Source: Streptomyces lomondensis (GTDB lineage Bacteria > Actinomycetota > Actinomycetes > Streptomycetales > Streptomycetaceae). Taken from it: a stretch of 64,000 nucleotides of DNA. Position numbers and translations under genes: made by a program. How positions within the stretch are numbered: position 1 is the first letter of the stretch; every line of letters starts with the position of its first letter. The stretch covers positions 1-64,000 of the forward strand of contig NZ_BMWC01000010.1 in the NCBI RefSeq assembly GCF_014651035.1. Direction: 5' to 3'. Positions 61,173 to 64,000 of the stretch are shown in pieces. The notes under the pieces are model-generated. The model saw only the letters and a program-made list of their open reading frames with translations, ran no database searches and was not told where the DNA came from.

Positions 61173-63368
61173 GTGGCCGGCGACAAGCAGGCGGAGACGA
61201 CGGCGGTGCCCGCCGAGGCACGGGAGAAGCACGCGCGCCTCGCGGAGCAGATCGAGGAGCACCGCTTCCGCTACTACGTGAAGGACGCTCCGGTCGTCAG
61301 CGACGCGGAGTTCGACGAGCTGCTGCGTTCCCTGGAGGCGCTGGAGGAGGAGCACCCGGAGCTGCGCACGCCGGACTCGCCGACCCAGAAGGTCGCCGGT
61401 TCGTACGAGACGGAGTTCACGGCGGTCGAGCACCGCCAGCGCATGCTCTCGCTGGACAACACGTTCAACGACGAGGAGCTCGCCGCCTGGTCGGAGCGCA
61501 TCGCCCGGGAACTGGGCGAGCAGGACTACCACTTCCTGTGCGAGCTGAAGGTCGACGGCCTCGCCGTGAACCTCACCTACGAGCACGGCCGCCTCACCCG
61601 CGCGGCGACCCGCGGCGACGGCCGCACGGGCGAGGACATCACGCCGAACGTCCGGACGATCGCGGAGATCCCCGACCGCCTCAAGGGCGACTCCGTCCCC
61701 GACCTCGTGGAGATCCGCGGCGAGGTCTACTTCCCGATGGAGAAGTTCCAGGAGCTCAACGCCCGCCTGGTCGAGGCCGGCGACAAGCCCTTCGCCAACC
61801 CGCGCAACGCGGCGGCCGGTTCCCTGCGCCAGAAGGACCCGCGCGTCACGGCCACCCGCCCGCTGCACATGGTGGTCCACGGCATCGGCGCCCTGGAGGG
61901 CTTCACCGGCCTGACCCGCCTCTCCCAGGCCTACGACCTGCTCAAGACCTGGGGCCTGCCCACCTCCCGGCACAACAAGGTGGTCGACGGCCTGGAGGGA
62001 GTCCGGGAGTTCATCGCCTACTTCGGCGAGAACCGCCACTCCGTGGAGCACGAGATCGACGGCGTGGTCGTCAAGCTCGACGAGATCCCCCTCCAGGGCC
62101 GCCTGGGCTCCACCTCGCGCGCCCCGCGCTGGGCCATCGCCTACAAGTACGCGCCGGAGGAGGTCAACACCAAGCTCATCAACATCCGCGTGGGCGTCGG
62201 CCGCACCGGCCGGGTCACGCCGTACGCCCAGGTCGAGCCGGTCACGGTCGCCGGCTCCGAGGTCGAGTTCGCCACGCTGCACAACCAGGACGTGGTCAAG
62301 GCCAAAGGCGTCCTCATCGGCGACACGGTCGTGCTGCGCAAGGCCGGTGACGTCATCCCCGAGATCCTCGGGCCCGTCGCCGACCTGCGCGACGGCACCG
62401 AGCGCGAGTTCGTGATGCCGAGCGAGTGCCCCGAGTGCGGTACGGCGCTCAGGCCGATGAAGGAGGGCGACGTCGACCTGCGCTGCCCGAACGCCCGCAC
62501 CTGCCCGGCCCAGTTGCGCGAGCGCCTGTTCTACCTCGCGGGCCGCAAGGCGCTGGACATCGAGCACTTCGGCTATGTCGCCGCGGCCGCCCTCACCGTC
62601 CCGCTGGAGCCGAAGACGCCGCCGCTGGTGGACGAGGGCGACCTGTTCGACCTCACCATCGAACAGCTGCTGCCCATCAAGGCGTACGTCCTGGACCAGG
62701 ACAGCGGCCTGCCCAAGCGCGACCCGAAGACCGGCGAGGAGAAGGTCGCCACGGTCTTCGCGAACCAGGAGGGCAATCCCCGCAAGAACGCGCTTGCCAT
62801 GCTGGAGAACATCGCAGCCGCCAAGCAGCGCCCCCTCGCCCGCATCCTCACCGGCCTGTCGATCCGTCATGTCGGGCCCGTCGCGGCGGAGGCGCTGGCC
62901 CGCGAGTTCCGCTCGATCGAGCGCATCGACCAGGCCACCGAGGAGGAGCTGAAGAACACCGACGGAGTCGGCCCGATCGTCGCCGCGGCCGTCAAGGAGT
63001 GGTTCGCCGAGGACTGGCACCGCGAAATCATCCGTAAGTGGAAGGCCGCGGGCGTCCGCATGGAGGAGGAGAGCACCGGCGAGGACGAGGGGCCGCGCCC
63101 GCTCGAAGGGCTCACGGTCGTCGTCACCGGCACCCTCGAACACTTCACGCGGGACGGCGCCAAGGAGGCCCTCCAGAGCCGCGGAGCGAAGGTGACCGGC
63201 TCGGTTTCGAAGAAGACGTCATTCGTCGTCGTAGGTGACAGCCCCGGATCGAAATACGACAAGGCGATGCAGCTGAAGGTGCCGGTCCTGAACGAGGAGG
63301 GTTTCGGCGTCCTGCTGGAGCGGGGACCGGAAGCGGCGGCCGAAGTCGCCCTTTCGGCCGAGGAGTAG
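61173..63368 (+). CDS. ligA: NAD-dependent DNA ligase LigA
   Basis: A 731-residue replicative and repair ligase that seals nicks in DNA with NAD+. The Ia domain (HRFRYYVKDAPVVSDAEFDEL) is followed by the adenylation domain with the nucleotidylated Lys126 in ELKVDGLAV, then the OB fold. A C4 zinc finger (CPECG...CPNARTC, about 423-448), helix-hairpin-helix region and BRCT domain (about 650-731) complete it. About ten residues beyond the usual OB/zinc spacing (VAAAALTVPLEPKTPP) are typical of Streptomyces LigA. The GTG at 61173 has GGGAGGA upstream. It is essential and full length. Confidence 0.97.
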   Translation: MAGDKQAETTAVPAEAREKHARLAEQIEEHRFRYYVKDAPVVSDAEFDELLRSLEALEEEHPELRTPDSPTQKVAGSYETEFTAVEHRQRMLSLDNTFNDEELAAWSERIARELGEQDYHFLCELKVDGLAVNLTYEHGRLTRAATRGDGRTGEDITPNVRTIAEIPDRLKGDSVPDLVEIRGEVYFPMEKFQELNARLVEAGDKPFANPRNAAAGSLRQKDPRVTATRPLHMVVHGIGALEGFTGLTRLSQAYDLLKTWGLPTSRHNKVVDGLEGVREFIAYFGENRHSVEHEIDGVVVKLDEIPLQGRLGSTSRAPRWAIAYKYAPEEVNTKLINIRVGVGRTGRVTPYAQVEPVTVAGSEVEFATLHNQDVVKAKGVLIGDTVVLRKAGDVIPEILGPVADLRDGTEREFVMPSECPECGTALRPMKEGDVDLRCPNARTCPAQLRERLFYLAGRKALDIEHFGYVAAAALTVPLEPKTPPLVDEGDLFDLTIEQLLPIKAYVLDQDSGLPKRDPKTGEEKVATVFANQEGNPRKNALAMLENIAAAKQRPLARILTGLSIRHVGPVAAEALAREFRSIERIDQATEEELKNTDGVGPIVAAAVKEWFAEDWHREIIRKWKAAGVRMEEESTGEDEGPRPLEGLTVVVTGTLEHFTRDGAKEALQSRGAKVTGSVSKKTSFVVVGDSPGSKYDKAMQLKVPVLNEEGFGVLLERGPEAAAEVALSAEE

Positions 63369-63376
63369 GGGTTGAA

Positions 63377-63416
63377 GGCCACCCGATCGGCGCATACCAG
63401 ATGCATACGGGTGGCC
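63377..63416 (+). terminator. Stem-loop after ligA
   Basis: GGCCACCCG (63377-63385) and CGGGTGGCC (63408-63416) form a 9-bp stem enclosing a small inner GCAT/ATGC stem, nine bases after the ligA stop. Confidence 0.6.
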
Positions 63417-63626
63417 GGGGCGCATTCGGGCAACCGTCGGCGACCGCTGCCCGTGGAAGCCTTCTGCGGCCTACTGTTGAGATGTGCGCCTGCCGTGCCC
63501 AGCTGCGGTCGGGGCATCTTCGTGCTCGCGCAGAGCACGGGGAAGGGTTTGCCGGCGCGGGCCGTTGAGGGTTGTCGGGCACCGGGCCGCGTGGCGTGGG
63601 CACCGCCGGCTGTGAGAGGGACGGGA

Positions 63627-64000
63627 ATGGAACCGACCGAGAGCGCCGTGCCGGGCTCACGGCTGCGCCTGCGCCGCATGGCGGTGGCATGGCGTGCAGT
63701 CCGTGGGGCCGGCCGGCCGGCGGGGCGTCCGGGCGCGGAGACACGCGCCGTCGGACAGTACACCGCGGACGGGCGCGCCGCCGGGGGGCGCGCCGCACAG
63801 CCGGTCAGCGAGCACACCCCCGGACTGACCGGCGAGGACACGGAGACCGAACGGCACCTGACCTGGCCCGCGCTGCCCGCGGCGGTCGTCGCGGCGGCCG
63901 GATTCGTCCTGGGCGCCGGCTTCTACCGCGCCTTCACCGGCGGCCACGCGCTCTTCCCGTCGGGCACGGCCGGCTGGGCGCTGGCCGTGCTCACCGGCAT
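63627..64000 (+). CDS. N-terminal part of a membrane protein, possibly a CdgF-like c-di-GMP enzyme
   Basis: An open frame running off the window edge: 124 complete codons. A basic, disordered head of about 75 residues is followed by a hydrophobic helix (PALPAAVVAAAGFVLGAGFY, about 79-98) and the start of another. GAGAGGGACGG precedes the ATG at 63627. No catalytic domain is visible yet. The idea of a GGDEF/EAL protein comes only from my recollection that the gene next to ligA in S. coelicolor is cdgF (SCO5495). What is seen supports only a membrane protein. Confidence 0.5.
   Translation, partial: MEPTESAVPGSRLRLRRMAVAWRAVRGAGRPAGRPGAETRAVGQYTADGRAAGGRAAQPVSEHTPGLTGEDTETERHLTWPALPAAVVAAAGFVLGAGFYRAFTGGHALFPSGTAGWALAVLTG

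Overview
The window looks like a piece of a Streptomyces chromosome. GC content is very high with strong third-position GC, GTG and occasional TTG starts are common, stop/start overlaps of the ATGA/GTGA type link many genes, and the order glgE-glgP ... glgX ... ScARP ... EF-hand ... sdaA-glyA-gcvH-gcvT ... opp-type ABC operon ... mnmA ... ligA matches, as far as I remember it, the S. coelicolor SCO544x to SCO549x core region. It is mostly conserved core chromosome carrying small accessory or decaying pieces.

Layout. 1-5.1 kb: glycogen/alpha-glucan metabolism (5' part of glgE on the minus strand, glgP on the plus strand) with a secreted subtilisin between them. 5.1-9.7 kb: a DUF1990 gene and two tandem secreted M4 metalloproteases, the second with a C-terminal P-domain. 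9.8-17.0 kb: a four-gene minus-strand operon encoding two heterodimeric ABC exporters with asymmetric ATP sites; one gene carries an in-frame copy of a dispersed Streptomyces repeat. 17.2-22.4 kb: glgX, then two paralogous L,D-transpeptidase lipoproteins. 22.4-26.3 kb: enoyl-CoA hydratase, a serine-kinase-like ATPase, a beta-propeller lipoprotein, a secreted ScARP/Scabin-type ADP-ribosyltransferase and a 70-residue EF-hand protein. 26.3-30.3 kb: leuA with a leucine-rich leader peptide and attenuator-like stems, a decayed ABC ATPase translationally coupled behind it, a divergent GntR regulator and an F420-dependent-type oxidoreductase. 30.3-34.4 kb: a GH25 lysozyme-like protein and an McrBC type IV restriction pair.

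34.4-39.0 kb: the serine/glycine operon gcvT-gcvH-glyA-sdaA (minus strand) under a tandem glycine riboswitch. 39.2-42.5 kb: a P-loop kinase-like gene, an 800-bp non-coding array of degenerate 34-39-bp tandem repeats, and two SseB-family genes. 42.9-49.1 kb: a five-gene oligopeptide ABC transporter with the same gene order as bldK, ending in a perfect 22-bp-arm hairpin. 49.2-53.8 kb: a TRIC-type channel, a membrane-anchored esterase overlapping it tail to tail, a thioesterase, a (SGAP)n lipoprotein, a TetR regulator and two small membrane proteins. 53.9-64 kb: cysteine desulfurase, Tat-type amidase, mnmA (desulfurase and mnmA together supply tRNA 2-thiouridine), an alpha/beta hydrolase, DUF427, a methyltransferase that has lost its SAM-binding core, a LOG-family protein, an SDR, a MetE-like protein, ligA, and the start of a membrane protein that may be a CdgF-type c-di-GMP enzyme.

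The points most worth a second look are the leuA leader/attenuator, the dispersed repeat inserted inside an ABC transporter reading frame, the 34-39-bp tandem array, the DNA-targeting ADP-ribosyltransferase, and two conserved-neighbourhood genes whose open reading frames survive although their catalytic cores have been deleted.
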